Source of the DNA: JAOUEA01 sp963797635 | GTDB lineage: Bacteria; Actinomycetota; UBA4738; HRBIN12 | DNA length: 64,000 bases | NCBI GenBank assembly: GCA_963797635.1 | Contig: CAWCPZ010000002.1 | Location: 1-64,000 of the forward strand | Direction of reading: 5' to 3' | In this document: positions 52,260-63,368 of the stretch, in pieces | Numbering within the stretch: the first letter of the stretch is position 1 | Layout of the letters: each line of letters opens with the position of its first letter | The notes under the pieces: generated by a model | Told to the model about the DNA's origin: nothing | The model's database searches: none | What the model saw: the letters and a program-made list of their open reading frames with translations, nothing else | Program-made: the position numbers and the translations under genes

Positions 52260-53585
52260 ATGACCGACCTCATGGAGGCCGTCACCTCCCTCGCGAAACG
52301 ACGAGGGATCGCGTTCCAGTCCGCCGAGATCTACGGGGGGCTGCGCTCGTCCTGGGACTACGGCCCGCTCGGGGTCGAGCTCCGTCGGAACATCCGCAAC
52401 GCGTGGTGGCGCCAGACGGTGCAGCTGCGCGACGACGTCGTCGGCGTCGAAGCCGCCATCATCACCTCGCCCAAGGTGTGGGAAGCGAGCGGCCACCTCG
52501 AGACGTTCCACGACCCGCTGATCGAGTGCACGAACTGCCATCAGCGGTTCCGTGAGGACCACCTCGAGGCGAACGCCGACGGCGTGATCGCGTGCCCGAA
52601 CTGCGGGGGCGCCGAGTTCACCGAGCCCAAGCAGTTCAACCTGATGCTGAAGACGTTCCTCGGCCCGATCGAGGACGACGACGCCGTCGCCTACCTCCGT
52701 CCCGAGACCGCGCAGGGCATGTTCGTGAACTTCGCCCTGATCCAGGCCACGGCGCGCAAGAAGCTGCCGTTCGGGATCGCGCAGATCGGCAAGTCGTTCC
52801 GCAACGAGATCACGCCGGGCAACTTCATCTTCCGCACGCGCGAGTTCGAGCAGATGGAGATGGAGTTCTTCGTCGAACCCGGCACCGACGACGAGTGGTT
52901 CGACACCTGGGTGCAGCAACGCCTGCAGTGGTACCTGGACCTCGGCGTCTCGAAGGAGAAGCTGCGCCTGCGACCGCACGAGACCGACGAGCTGGCGCAC
53001 TACGCGAAGGCCGCCACGGACGTCGAGTACGAGTTCCCGTTCGGCTGGAGCGAACTCGAAGGGATCGCGAACCGCGCCGACTACGACCTGCGTGCCCATC
53101 AGGAGGCGAGCGGCGAAGATCTCACCTTCTTCGACCAGGAGCGAGAGACGCGGTACCTGCCCTACGTGATCGAACCGGCGGTGGGCGTGGACCGCGCGAT
53201 GCTCACGTTCCTGCTCGACGCCTACCGCGTGGAGGAGGTACCGACGGCCAAGGGCGACACCGACAAGCGCACCGTGCTGGGTCTGCATCGCGATCTCGCG
53301 CCCATCAAGGTCGCGGTGCTGCCGCTGTCGCGCAACGAGAAGCTCGTGCCCGAGGCGCGCCGGGTCTTCGATCTGGTCAAGCCCGAGTGGATGAGCCAGT
53401 ACGACGACGCCGGCGCGATCGGTCGCCGCTACCGCCGCCAGGACGAGGTGGGAACACCGTTCTGCGTCACCGTCGACTTCGATTCGCTGGACGATCGGCA
53501 GGTGACGGTGCGCGAGCGCGACACGATGCACCAGGATCGGATCCCGATCGTCAACCTGCTTGACTACCTGCAGGAGCGCCTGTGA
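52260..53585 (+). CDS. glyS: Glycyl-tRNA synthetase, eukaryote-like (single-chain) type
   Basis: 441 residues; the single-chain class II type used by actinobacteria and archaea. Motif 1 lies near GGLRSSWDYGPLGVELRRNI, the insertion has a zinc knuckle (CTNCHQRF...CPNCGG), motif 2 is FRNEITPGNFIFRTREFEQM, motif 3 PAVGVDRAMLTFLLDAY, and the anticodon domain begins APIKVAVLPLSRNE. GGAGAGGAG lies before the ATG, and a TACGAT at 52204-52209 may be its -10 box with a leader of about 44 nt. Confidence 0.95.
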   Translation: MTDLMEAVTSLAKRRGIAFQSAEIYGGLRSSWDYGPLGVELRRNIRNAWWRQTVQLRDDVVGVEAAIITSPKVWEASGHLETFHDPLIECTNCHQRFREDHLEANADGVIACPNCGGAEFTEPKQFNLMLKTFLGPIEDDDAVAYLRPETAQGMFVNFALIQATARKKLPFGIAQIGKSFRNEITPGNFIFRTREFEQMEMEFFVEPGTDDEWFDTWVQQRLQWYLDLGVSKEKLRLRPHETDELAHYAKAATDVEYEFPFGWSELEGIANRADYDLRAHQEASGEDLTFFDQERETRYLPYVIEPAVGVDRAMLTFLLDAYRVEEVPTAKGDTDKRTVLGLHRDLAPIKVAVLPLSRNEKLVPEARRVFDLVKPEWMSQYDDAGAIGRRYRRQDEVGTPFCVTVDFDSLDDRQVTVRERDTMHQDRIPIVNLLDYLQERL

Positions 53586-53788
53586 GCGACGCGCCCGCCA
53601 AGACGCCACGGGGCTGGACCACCCTGTACGCCGTGGCGTTCGTGGTGATGTTGGTCGCCGGCCTGCTGCTGGCGATCGCGGCTCGCGGGTTCCTCGACAA
53701 CCTCACGCTCCTGTGGTTGTCGGCCGGGCTCTCCCTGGGTGCGATCGTCCTCGCGGTCCTGGCGCTGGTGCTGCCGAGGCGGGGATGA
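53582..53788 (+). CDS. Small two-helix membrane protein
   Basis: 68 residues with two membrane spans: LYAVAFVVMLVAGLLLAIAA and LWLSAGLSLGAIVLAVLALV, with a short linker and basic ends. GTG 53582 overlaps the glyS stop and its own stop overlaps the next gene (ATGA), so it is translated between glyS and the metallopeptidase. Function unknown. Confidence 0.65.
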   Translation: MSDAPAKTPRGWTTLYAVAFVVMLVAGLLLAIAARGFLDNLTLLWLSAGLSLGAIVLAVLALVLPRRG

Positions 53789-55125
53789 GGTCGCGCCGCC
53801 GCTCGGTGGCGGCGATCGCGGTGCTGGCGTTCATCACCGCGGCGTGCACCGGCGACGGCATCCGTCTGCAGATCGACACGGCCACCCCCACGCCATCGGT
53901 CCTGCCCGGCAACGACGGTCCAGGGCTGCGGGTCGAGCCGGTGAAGACCGGCGAAGCCACCTCGAAGGGCGCGATGCGCGCCCTGTGCGTCTCACCCACG
54001 CCGGTGTCGACGGGTGACGGTGCTTCGCCCGGCCCCACACCGCCCCAGATCTCCGAGGTCGAGGACCAGGTGGAAGCGGTGCGCGGCCTCGACTACCTGG
54101 ATCCGGTGGCGGCCGACCCGGTGAGCGCCGACGAGATCGCCGACGCCTTCACGTCCACGTTCGACGACACCTTTCCGAAGGCGTTCTACGACCGGCGGAC
54201 GGTCGCCTGGCAGACCATCGGTGTGATCCCGACCGACGTCACGATCCGCGATGCGATGCTGGCGTTCCAGACCGGTCAGGTGGTGGGCTTCTACAACCCC
54301 GTGGACGGCCAGCTCGTCTACCTGGGCGACGACGGCGACCTCGATCTCATCGAGCGCTACACGCTGGCGCACGAGCTGACGCACGCGATGGACGACCAGC
54401 ATTTCGATCTGTCGCGGCTCGACACGATCGCGGCGGCGTGCCGCGACGAAGCGTTCCAGGCAGCCTTGGGCGCCGTGGAAGGGAGCGCGGAGTTCTTCGC
54501 CACGCAGGTGCTCACGCAGTTCCCCGACCCCGATGCGGAACTCGGCGACTTCGGCGGAGCGGGCCTTCCCGCCGGGGTACCGCCCTTCATCACCGAGCTC
54601 ACCTTGTGGCCCTACTCGGCGGGTGTGGCGTTCATGAGCGCGTTGGACGCGGGAGGTGGGCTCACGGCGATCGACGGCGCGCTCTCGGATCTGCCGCCCA
54701 CCACCGAACAGGTGATGCATCCGGAGCTCTACCCGCAACCGGCACCGGAGGCGCCCGACATCGCCGATCGTTCGGCGGCCCTCGGACCGGGGTGGGGAGA
54801 TCTGGACGTGATGCAGGTGGGGGAGGAGTGGCTCCGCGCCATGCTCCGACTCGCGCTGGATGCCGGCGATGCCGGCGACGCCGCCGCCGGATGGAACGGC
54901 GGCACCTATCGGGCTTGGACCGACGGACACGACACCGCGGTGCTGCTGAAGACCTCGTGGGACACGCCCGAGGACGCTGCCGTGTTCGCCGATGCGATGG
55001 ACGCCTGGCTCGCCACGACCGGCCGGACCGGTTCGGTGGATCCGGTCGAGGGCGAGACGGTGACGGTCGGGTTCGCGACCAGCGACGAGTCGCTGACGGC
55101 CGTCATGGGGGCGCCGGACCCCTAG
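53785..55125 (+). CDS. Lipoprotein with HExxH metallopeptidase motif
   Basis: 446 residues. Signal ends LAFITAACTGDG (lipobox Cys), a Thr/Pro linker follows, then a domain with HELTH at 196-200 (in YTLAHELTHAMDDQHFD) and a downstream GAVEGSAEFFATQ whose Glu could be the third zinc ligand. This is a gluzincin-type zinc site. No known family is recognised with certainty. Extracellular and membrane-anchored; substrate unknown. Confidence 0.7.
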   Translation: MRSRRRSVAAIAVLAFITAACTGDGIRLQIDTATPTPSVLPGNDGPGLRVEPVKTGEATSKGAMRALCVSPTPVSTGDGASPGPTPPQISEVEDQVEAVRGLDYLDPVAADPVSADEIADAFTSTFDDTFPKAFYDRRTVAWQTIGVIPTDVTIRDAMLAFQTGQVVGFYNPVDGQLVYLGDDGDLDLIERYTLAHELTHAMDDQHFDLSRLDTIAAACRDEAFQAALGAVEGSAEFFATQVLTQFPDPDAELGDFGGAGLPAGVPPFITELTLWPYSAGVAFMSALDAGGGLTAIDGALSDLPPTTEQVMHPELYPQPAPEAPDIADRSAALGPGWGDLDVMQVGEEWLRAMLRLALDAGDAGDAAAGWNGGTYRAWTDGHDTAVLLKTSWDTPEDAAVFADAMDAWLATTGRTGSVDPVEGETVTVGFATSDESLTAVMGAPDP

Positions 55126-55149
55126 CGACGAGCTAGCGCCTGGGGCAGG

Positions 55150-56085
55150 ATGGGCTCCGTGCTCCGGATCAAGCCGTTCGCCGCCATGATCGCCGTGACC
55201 CTGGTGCTCGCGGGCTGCACCGACGAGGCGGAACCCGAAACCCCGGCGAGTCCTTCGCCGGGCACCGACGGGGCGGTGGCCGACGCCGGGGTGGTCGACG
55301 TCGGTGGATACGAGCTCGACTACCAGTGCGCGGGCGATCGGGCGGACGGCCCCACCGTGATCTTGGAAGCGGGCTACGACTCGGCGGGAACCTCGACGTG
55401 GTTCGACCTCCAGCCGGAGGTGGCCGAGTTCGCCCGGGTCTGCACCTACGACCGCGCCGGGGTGGGCACCAGCGATCCGCGACCCTCCTCGATGGAGCCG
55501 GTGACCGGCGAGCAGATCGCGGGTGAGCTGCACGCGGTGCTGCAGGGCATCGACGAGCCCGGCCCGTTCGTCCTCGTCGGGCATTCGTTCGGGGGGCTGC
55601 TCGTGCGGACCTTCGGCGCGAACTACCCCGACGAGGTGGCCGGGATGGTGCTGATCGACGCCTCGAGCGAACCCGAGATCCCGGTCTACCGGCGACTGCA
55701 CGCCGGCGCGTGGATCGACGGCGGCACCAAGGTGGACATCGACGAGGTCTCCGACGAGGTGCGGCATGCCCGCCTGGGAGACGCGCCGCTCGTGGTCCTG
55801 ACGGCCGAGGTGCTCGAAGACGAATGGCTGAGCCAGGTGCCCGACCTGGCGGCGCGGGCGCAGGCGCGGCTCGCCACCCTGTCGACGAACGCGGTCCAGG
55901 TGCTCGCTCCCGACACCGGGCATTTCATCCAGGACGAGCGAGCCGTCCTGGTGCTCGAGGCGATCCGGCAGGTCGAGGCGTCGGCTCGAACCGGCAAGGA
56001 CCTGCCGCCGTGCGGCGCCGCCTTCGAGGACGTGGGCGGCGAGTGCATCCCACCGGGCGAGATCCCCACGCTGGTCGTCACGTGA
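55150..56085 (+). CDS. Alpha/beta-hydrolase lipoprotein
   Basis: 311 residues. Signal with lipobox LVLAGCTDEA, then an alpha/beta-hydrolase: oxyanion region VILEAGYDSAGTSTWFD, CTYDRAGVGTSDP, nucleophile elbow LVGHSFGGLLVR (Ser near 146), and catalytic His in APDTGHFIQDERA. A Cys pair at the end (CGAAFEDVGGECIPPG) may form a disulfide. Exported esterase, lipase or thioesterase; substrate unknown. Confidence 0.8.
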   Translation: MGSVLRIKPFAAMIAVTLVLAGCTDEAEPETPASPSPGTDGAVADAGVVDVGGYELDYQCAGDRADGPTVILEAGYDSAGTSTWFDLQPEVAEFARVCTYDRAGVGTSDPRPSSMEPVTGEQIAGELHAVLQGIDEPGPFVLVGHSFGGLLVRTFGANYPDEVAGMVLIDASSEPEIPVYRRLHAGAWIDGGTKVDIDEVSDEVRHARLGDAPLVVLTAEVLEDEWLSQVPDLAARAQARLATLSTNAVQVLAPDTGHFIQDERAVLVLEAIRQVEASARTGKDLPPCGAAFEDVGGECIPPGEIPTLVVT

Positions 56086-56116
56086 GTGGCGCCTGACGGT
56101 CAGGCGACCCCGGGGG

Positions 56117-56516
56117 TCAGCGCGGTTCGATGCGGAGGTCGGTGTGCCTGGCGATGATCTCGAAGTCGCGATCGCGATGAAGGACGGAGGCATCCTCGCG
56201 GATCGCTACGGCCGCGATGAGGCAATCGAACCGGTTCCGGACCCGCTGGCCGGCGGCGGCACACACCCGCTCGACCGCGGACGCTCGTTCCCACGTCTCG
56301 AGGCCACCGACGGGCAGGAGATCCAGCGGCAGGAGACGGCGCCGGACCTCGGCGAGCTTCGTGACCCGAACGGCATCCCGACAGGAGCTCCATCACGACG
56401 GGTTCGGTGATGGCGATGGGCTCCCGGTCGGCGAGGAGCGTTCGGAGCCGATCGGTGGTTCGGTTCCGTGCGCCGCGGAGCAGGTCGACCCACACCGAGG
56501 TGTCGACGAGGATCAC
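56117..56516 (-). CDS. vapC: VapC-type PIN-domain ribonuclease toxin, one frame break
   Basis: GTG 56516 starts ILVDTSVWVDLLRGARN, the PIN motif with the first Asp, and EPVVMELLSGCR with the second acidic residue. After about 56362-56372 (one base too many) the frame continues VTKLAEVRRRLLPLDLLPVG, FDCLIAAVAIREDASVLHRD, DFEIIARHTDLRIEPR and the stop at 56117, with the third acidic site in FDCLIAAVA and the last in HRDRDFE. VapC toxins cut tRNA or rRNA. GTGA overlap with vapB. Confidence 0.75.
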
Positions 56517-56770
56517 GAAGCCGGCTGCTCACGCTCGGGGAGATCATCGTCGTAGATCGACTTCAGCTCCTCCTTCGGTCGATCCGCCCAGAGGCCGTCG
56601 AGTTCGAGGGCGCCCGCCCATGGGTCGGGACTCGCGCGACCGCCCCCTTCGAGCACGGCATGCAGGGCGAAATCGACGGCTTCCCGTTTCGTCTCGAGCC
56701 CGTACAGGCTCATGACCTTGCGGATCAGCCGTTCATCGATGACCACGTTGGTGCGAACCATCTTCGCCAT
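56513..56770 (-). CDS. vapB: VapB-type antitoxin
   Basis: 85 residues. RTNVVIDERLIRKVMSLYGL and ETKREAVDFALHAVLEG form the ribbon-helix-helix DNA-binding start of the DUF2191-type VapB; the tail (LWADRPKEELKSIYDDDLPE) would wrap the toxin. The two-gene toxin-antitoxin unit lies between the alpha/beta-hydrolase and ppdK. The promoter is probably autoregulated by the complex. Confidence 0.8.
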   Translation of the reverse strand: MAKMVRTNVVIDERLIRKVMSLYGLETKREAVDFALHAVLEGGGRASPDPWAGALELDGLWADRPKEELKSIYDDDLPEREQPAS

Positions 56771-56886
56771 CCTGCCAGTCTACCGGCCTCTACACAGTGA
56801 TGTGTATCACCTTCCTGCCGCCATCCGGGCGCACGCTCGCCGTAGACTGACGGCTCCGAACCGCTCGACCCTGCCGGAGGCATGCA

Positions 56887-59585
<2,699 letters not shown>

Positions 59586-59590
59586 CGCGC

Positions 59591-59989
59591 TCAGTCGTGC
59601 TCGGGCACACCGAGGGTCTTCAGCAGGCCCTCGGGATCCCGGAGCCCGAGACCGAGCACCTTCACGGTGACCGGGAAGACGGCGGTGCGGGCGCGGGCCG
59701 CCGGCTCCAGGCCGAGTTCGACGATGCCCAGCGACGAACCGTTCACCAGCCAGCGTCCCCGGAAGTTCGAGTGCACACCGACGGCCCAGGGTTCGTCGGG
59801 GGCCCGCCGCGCCCACTGGATCGACGTCCGCGGGATCGTGGCTCGGAACGCCCATCCCATCCGTACGTGGAGGGCATCGGGCGTGAGTCGGACCGCCGCG
59901 TGCCTCGGACCGAGGACGAGCGGCACGAACAGCCAGGTGAACCGGGGGGAGTAGCGAACCGGGAACGCACCGTCGTCCACGGGAGGCAC
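59591..59989 (-). CDS. Conserved hypothetical actinobacterial protein
   Basis: 132 residues from GTG 59989 with CTGGAG just upstream. VRYSPRFTWLFVPLVLGPRH, VRMGWAFRATIPRTSIQWAR and WLVNGSSLGIVELGLEP suggest a PH-like small beta domain; there is no signal peptide. Proteins of this kind occur in other actinobacteria but lack a known role. It converges with ppdK. Confidence 0.65.
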   Translation of the reverse strand: MPPVDDGAFPVRYSPRFTWLFVPLVLGPRHAAVRLTPDALHVRMGWAFRATIPRTSIQWARRAPDEPWAVGVHSNFRGRWLVNGSSLGIVELGLEPAARARTAVFPVTVKVLGLGLRDPEGLLKTLGVPEHD

Positions 59990-60102
59990 GCTACTCCAGA
60001 GCGTCTCGTGGTGCTCGAACCGTGACCTCCGTCACGGCGGGGCACCCCGCCCTGACGTAGCCTCTGCCGTCCTCCCGCCTCCCCCGGACGCAGGAGGTGG
60101 AC

Positions 60103-61476
60103 ATGGTTCCTTCTCGCAACGGGCCCCGCGGACGGCGCCGGGTGGTGGTGGCGGGCGTGGTGGCCGGGGTGCTCGCGGGGATCGCGGCCGGCGCGGCCCT
60201 GCTCGGCGGCGCGACGTCCCCGGCTTCCGGCGGCCCACGTCCCGAGGTGCTGCACGCCGCCCCGGCGATCGTCACAGCGAACAGCCCCGTCTCGCTGGGC
60301 GCTGCCACCGTGTGCACCAAGCCCGAGGCCGCGTCGTGCGCGGTCAGCACCGCGGTCGCCTACGTCCGGCCCGCCGGCACCGACGGATGGTCGCGTGTCG
60401 ACGGCGAACCATCGAGCGGTGGCTATCGGTTCACGGTGCCGCGCGGCCTGGTCCCGGCCGACGGCTTCTCGTACTGGCTCCAGCTGGTGACCCGAGACGG
60501 CACCAGGGTCGACTATCCGCCGGCCGGCCAGACGGCGCCCTTGCGGGTGCTGACCACCGCGCAGCTTCCCACCCGCACGGTGGCCGAGGCGCTGGACTGG
60601 GATCGTCCGCGTTCGCCCGACGGGCAGGCGCTCCGGGTCGCCTATGGCGACGGCACGCAGCAGGTGGGGCGCATCGCGGGCAAGGGTGACCTCGCTCCGT
60701 CCGGGCCCTCCAGCTTCGACGTCGGGCCGGACGGGTCGATCCAGGTCGCCGACTGGGTCCACGGCCGCCTGCAGGTCTTCGACGCCGAGGGTTCCTACCG
60801 GCGTTCGGCGGCGCTGCCGTTCGATGAGCCGGTGGACGTCGCGATCGGCGCCCAAGGTCAGGTCTATCTGGCGACCCTCGGCATCGACGCCCGCGTCGTG
60901 GAGATGTCGCCCGCCGGCGAGGTGGTGGGCCGCTACCCCGTCGCGTACGGCGTGAGCGCCCGGGTCGGGGCTGCTCCGGAAGGCCCTCGGGTGTTCGTCG
61001 GTCCCAACCAGTGGGCCGCGGTGAGCGTGCATCGGGGGATCCCGCTGTCGGCCGAGGATCAGTCGCGCCTGCAGACCGCGTCGGTGCCCCAGGCCGATGG
61101 TGGCGTGGGGATCGCGTCCCCGGTGGGCCGGCGCCGGTTCGCGGCGGTCTGGACGCGACCGGACGGCAGCCGCGGCGGCGCCGTGGTGACGCTCCCGAGC
61201 GGCACGCAGGTGGGGTCGGATTACCTGGTGCAGGCGCTGCCCGACGGCGGCGCCGTGGTGGCCCAGGGCGTCTGGGACGAGACGCACGCGGGGGTCGGGC
61301 TCTTCCGCTTCGACGCCGGTGGCAGGATCGCCTCGTTCTCGCTGCTGCCCGAACCCACCGTGGAACAGGCCAGCCGGTTCTCCACCGTGCGGTTCCGCGC
61401 ACCCGACGAGGTGCTGGTCGCCTACTCGACCGACCACGCCTTCACGATCGCCCGATTCGAGGTGAGCTCACGATGA
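60103..61476 (+). CDS. Exported beta-propeller protein, NHL-like
   Basis: 457 residues. A Tat- or Sec-like basic start (RGRRRVVVAGVVAGVLAGIA) precedes a domain with two Cys (TVCTKPEAASCAVSTAVAYV) and then NHL-type repeats (SSFDVGPDGSIQVADWVHGR, LQVFDAEGSYRRSAALPFDE, PVDVAIGAQGQVYLATLGID). Extracellular or anchored. ATG 60103 is chosen because AGGAGG is 6 bases upstream. Its stop overlaps the next gene's start (ATGA), tying it to a cell-wall hydrolase-like protein. Confidence 0.7.
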   Translation: MVPSRNGPRGRRRVVVAGVVAGVLAGIAAGAALLGGATSPASGGPRPEVLHAAPAIVTANSPVSLGAATVCTKPEAASCAVSTAVAYVRPAGTDGWSRVDGEPSSGGYRFTVPRGLVPADGFSYWLQLVTRDGTRVDYPPAGQTAPLRVLTTAQLPTRTVAEALDWDRPRSPDGQALRVAYGDGTQQVGRIAGKGDLAPSGPSSFDVGPDGSIQVADWVHGRLQVFDAEGSYRRSAALPFDEPVDVAIGAQGQVYLATLGIDARVVEMSPAGEVVGRYPVAYGVSARVGAAPEGPRVFVGPNQWAAVSVHRGIPLSAEDQSRLQTASVPQADGGVGIASPVGRRRFAAVWTRPDGSRGGAVVTLPSGTQVGSDYLVQALPDGGAVVAQGVWDETHAGVGLFRFDAGGRIASFSLLPEPTVEQASRFSTVRFRAPDEVLVAYSTDHAFTIARFEVSSR

Positions 61477-62144
61477 CGACGGGAACGAGGACGACGGCGC
61501 TGCGCTGGGTGGTCCGGGCCGCGATCGCGGTGATCGCCATGGGCACGCTCACGGGGCCCGCGTCCGCCACGTGGTCCGACAACAACTGCCACGGCGGCGG
61601 CAGCGACATCGCGACGTGGAAGCGATCGCAAGCCAAGGACTACGCCCAGCGGGACTCCAACGAGGGCTACGAGTGGGGAGGAGGATGCTTCAAGCTCAAC
61701 GATCAGGACGACACGCCGAACCAGCCGGACTCCGGCGGTGAGGGCACCGACTGTTCGGGCCTGGTCTTCAAGACATGGGCGCTGCGGGCCGACGGCCGGA
61801 ACGACTTCCGGCAATGGGATCACCAGAAGGAGATCCACGGCCCGTTCAGCACCGCCAGCTTCTACTCGCCGGCGGCCTCCAGCCCGTTCAAGACCATCGC
61901 GAAGGGCTACGCGTCGACCAGCTCGATGGACGCGTTCGTGTACCGCACGAGCGACGGCGACGCAGGCCATATCGGCATGCTCTACAGCGAAGGCGCCGGC
62001 GGCTCGGACTACATCATCGAGTCGCGCGGCGACTCGTACGGCACGGGCATCTGGTACCAGGACTACCGCTCGTCCTCGGCGTTCCGGGCGGTGATGCGGG
62101 AGGGCTGGACGCCGGAGTGCTACCCCCGGTGCGCGAAGGCATGA
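61473..62144 (+). CDS. Secreted NlpC/P60-like cysteine hydrolase
   Basis: 223 residues. Signal ALRWVVRAAIAVIAMGTLTG with cleavage after ASA, then SEGTDCSGLVFKTWALR with catalytic Cys94, and GDAGHIGMLYSEG with His166, plus YIIESRGDSYGTGIWYQDY. The Cys-His pair and the DCSGLV block are those of NlpC/P60 peptidases, which cut peptidoglycan cross-links; two further Cys pairs are probably disulfides. Translated with the NHL-like protein. Confidence 0.75.
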   Translation: MTTGTRTTALRWVVRAAIAVIAMGTLTGPASATWSDNNCHGGGSDIATWKRSQAKDYAQRDSNEGYEWGGGCFKLNDQDDTPNQPDSGGEGTDCSGLVFKTWALRADGRNDFRQWDHQKEIHGPFSTASFYSPAASSPFKTIAKGYASTSSMDAFVYRTSDGDAGHIGMLYSEGAGGSDYIIESRGDSYGTGIWYQDYRSSSAFRAVMREGWTPECYPRCAKA

Positions 62145-62165
62145 GGTCGCCCACAGGCACCTTGT

Positions 62166-62171
62166 TAGGCT
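62166..62171 (+). promoter_or_regulatory. -10 box (TAGGCT), leaderless geometry
   Basis: TAGGCT ends 6 nt before GTG 62178 of the YdcF-like gene. Confidence 0.45.
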
Positions 62172-62177
62172 GGGCGG

Positions 62178-62786
62178 GTGACCCTCATCCGCAGGCACCC
62201 CGTGCTGGGCGTGGCCGGGTTCGTCCTCCTCGTGTTCGCCGTCATCGTGGCGGCAAGCGGCTTCGTCGTGTGGCAGGAAGCCCACCACGACGACGCGAGC
62301 GACGTTGACACCGCCGACGCCATCGTCGTGCTGGGCGCGGCCCAGTACGACGGGGTTCCCTCGCCGGTGTTCCAGGGCCGGCTCGACCACGCGGCGCTCC
62401 TGTTCGAGCAGGACCGCGCGCCGACCGTGATCGTGCTCGGTGCCAACCAGCCGGGCGATCGCACCACCGAGGCCGAGGCCGGCCGGGACTACCTGATCGA
62501 GCAGGGCGTCCCGGCCGGCGCGGTCATCGCGGTCCCGGAGGGCCACACCTCGTTCGAGAGCCTGCAGGCCGCCGCGAGCACCATGCGGGAGCGTGAGCTC
62601 GAGACCGCGTTCCTGGTGTCCGACCCGTGGCACAACGCTCGGATCGAGCGCATGGCCTCGGACCTGGGGATCGTCGGACACGCGTCGGCCACGTGGACCT
62701 CGGCGGCCAAGACCGAGGAGACCCGCATCCCGGGCTACATCCGGGAGACGTTCGCCTACCTGGCGTACCGCATCCTCGGCCACTGA
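62178..62786 (+). CDS. YdcF/DUF218-family membrane protein
   Basis: 202 residues. One membrane span near the start (LGVAGFVLLVFAVIVAASGF), then the DUF218 domain: ADAIVVLGAAQYDGVPSPVF, RTTEAEAGRDYLIEQGVPAG, TSFESLQAAASTMRERELET, FLVSDPWHNARIERMASDLG. These proteins are thought to bind nucleotides or act in envelope or vancomycin-tolerance functions (SanA-like). A leaderless box precedes GTG 62178. Confidence 0.8.
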   Translation: MTLIRRHPVLGVAGFVLLVFAVIVAASGFVVWQEAHHDDASDVDTADAIVVLGAAQYDGVPSPVFQGRLDHAALLFEQDRAPTVIVLGANQPGDRTTEAEAGRDYLIEQGVPAGAVIAVPEGHTSFESLQAAASTMRERELETAFLVSDPWHNARIERMASDLGIVGHASATWTSAAKTEETRIPGYIRETFAYLAYRILGH

Positions 62787-62803
62787 CGCGGGCCAGGCGC
62801 CTG

Positions 62804-63295
62804 CTAGCTGACCTTCAGGGTCCCGCGCATCCCCATCGAGCTGTGGAACGTGCACTCGAACGGGTAGGTGCCCGGCGGCAGGTCGATCGTCACGGTGGTC
62901 GAGGATCCAGGGTCAAGGCTTGCGTCGATGTCCTCGTCGATCACGGTGAACGTGTGCGGGGTCTGCGGGTTCGTGTTCGTCAGCTCGATCGCGTCGCCGC
63001 TGTCGACCTTCACCGTCGCGGGGGAGAACTGGTAGTTGGCCACGGACACGGCCAGGGCCGCGTCGTCGTTCCCTCCCGAGTTCGATCCCGTCTCGCCCGA
63101 GTCCGAGCCGGTGTCGCCGGACCCGTAGCCGCGCCCCCCGCCGCCCTCCGAGGACGAGGAGGAGGGTGGGGACGTGGTCGTCGATCCGCCGGCAGCGGCC
63201 GGCTCATCGCTGCCGTTCGAACAGGCCGCCAGCAGCAGGACGGAGGCCAGGATCGCCGCCAGGATCGTTCGACGTCGGGTGATCGTGGTTCGCAT
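62804..63295 (-). CDS. Cupredoxin-like lipoprotein, third paralog
   Basis: 163 residues. Signal ends LLAACSNGSDE (lipobox), a long Ser/Gly-rich linker follows (about 40-85), then the copper fold ALAVSVANYQFSPATVKVDS, first copper His in PQTPHTFTVIDED and second site YPFECTFHSSMGMRGTL (Cys, His, Met). ATG 63295 is preferred to ATG 63307, which lies inside a TAGCAT -10-like box. It resembles the pair at 44072-44940 in architecture. Confidence 0.8.
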   Translation of the reverse strand: MRTTITRRRTILAAILASVLLLAACSNGSDEPAAAGGSTTTSPPSSSSSEGGGGRGYGSGDTGSDSGETGSNSGGNDDAALAVSVANYQFSPATVKVDSGDAIELTNTNPQTPHTFTVIDEDIDASLDPGSSTTVTIDLPPGTYPFECTFHSSMGMRGTLKVS

Positions 63296-63356
63296 CGTGG
63301 GTTCCATGCTAGGGAGTACGGGCGAAGGCGGGCTCGGGCCTGTCGTTCCTCACCGC

Positions 63357-63362
63357 TACGAT
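63357..63362 (+). promoter_or_regulatory. -10 box (TACGAT), leaderless geometry
   Basis: TACGAT ends 6 nt before the GTG of the dgt-like gene at 63369. Confidence 0.5.
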
Positions 63363-63368
63363 GGGTGC

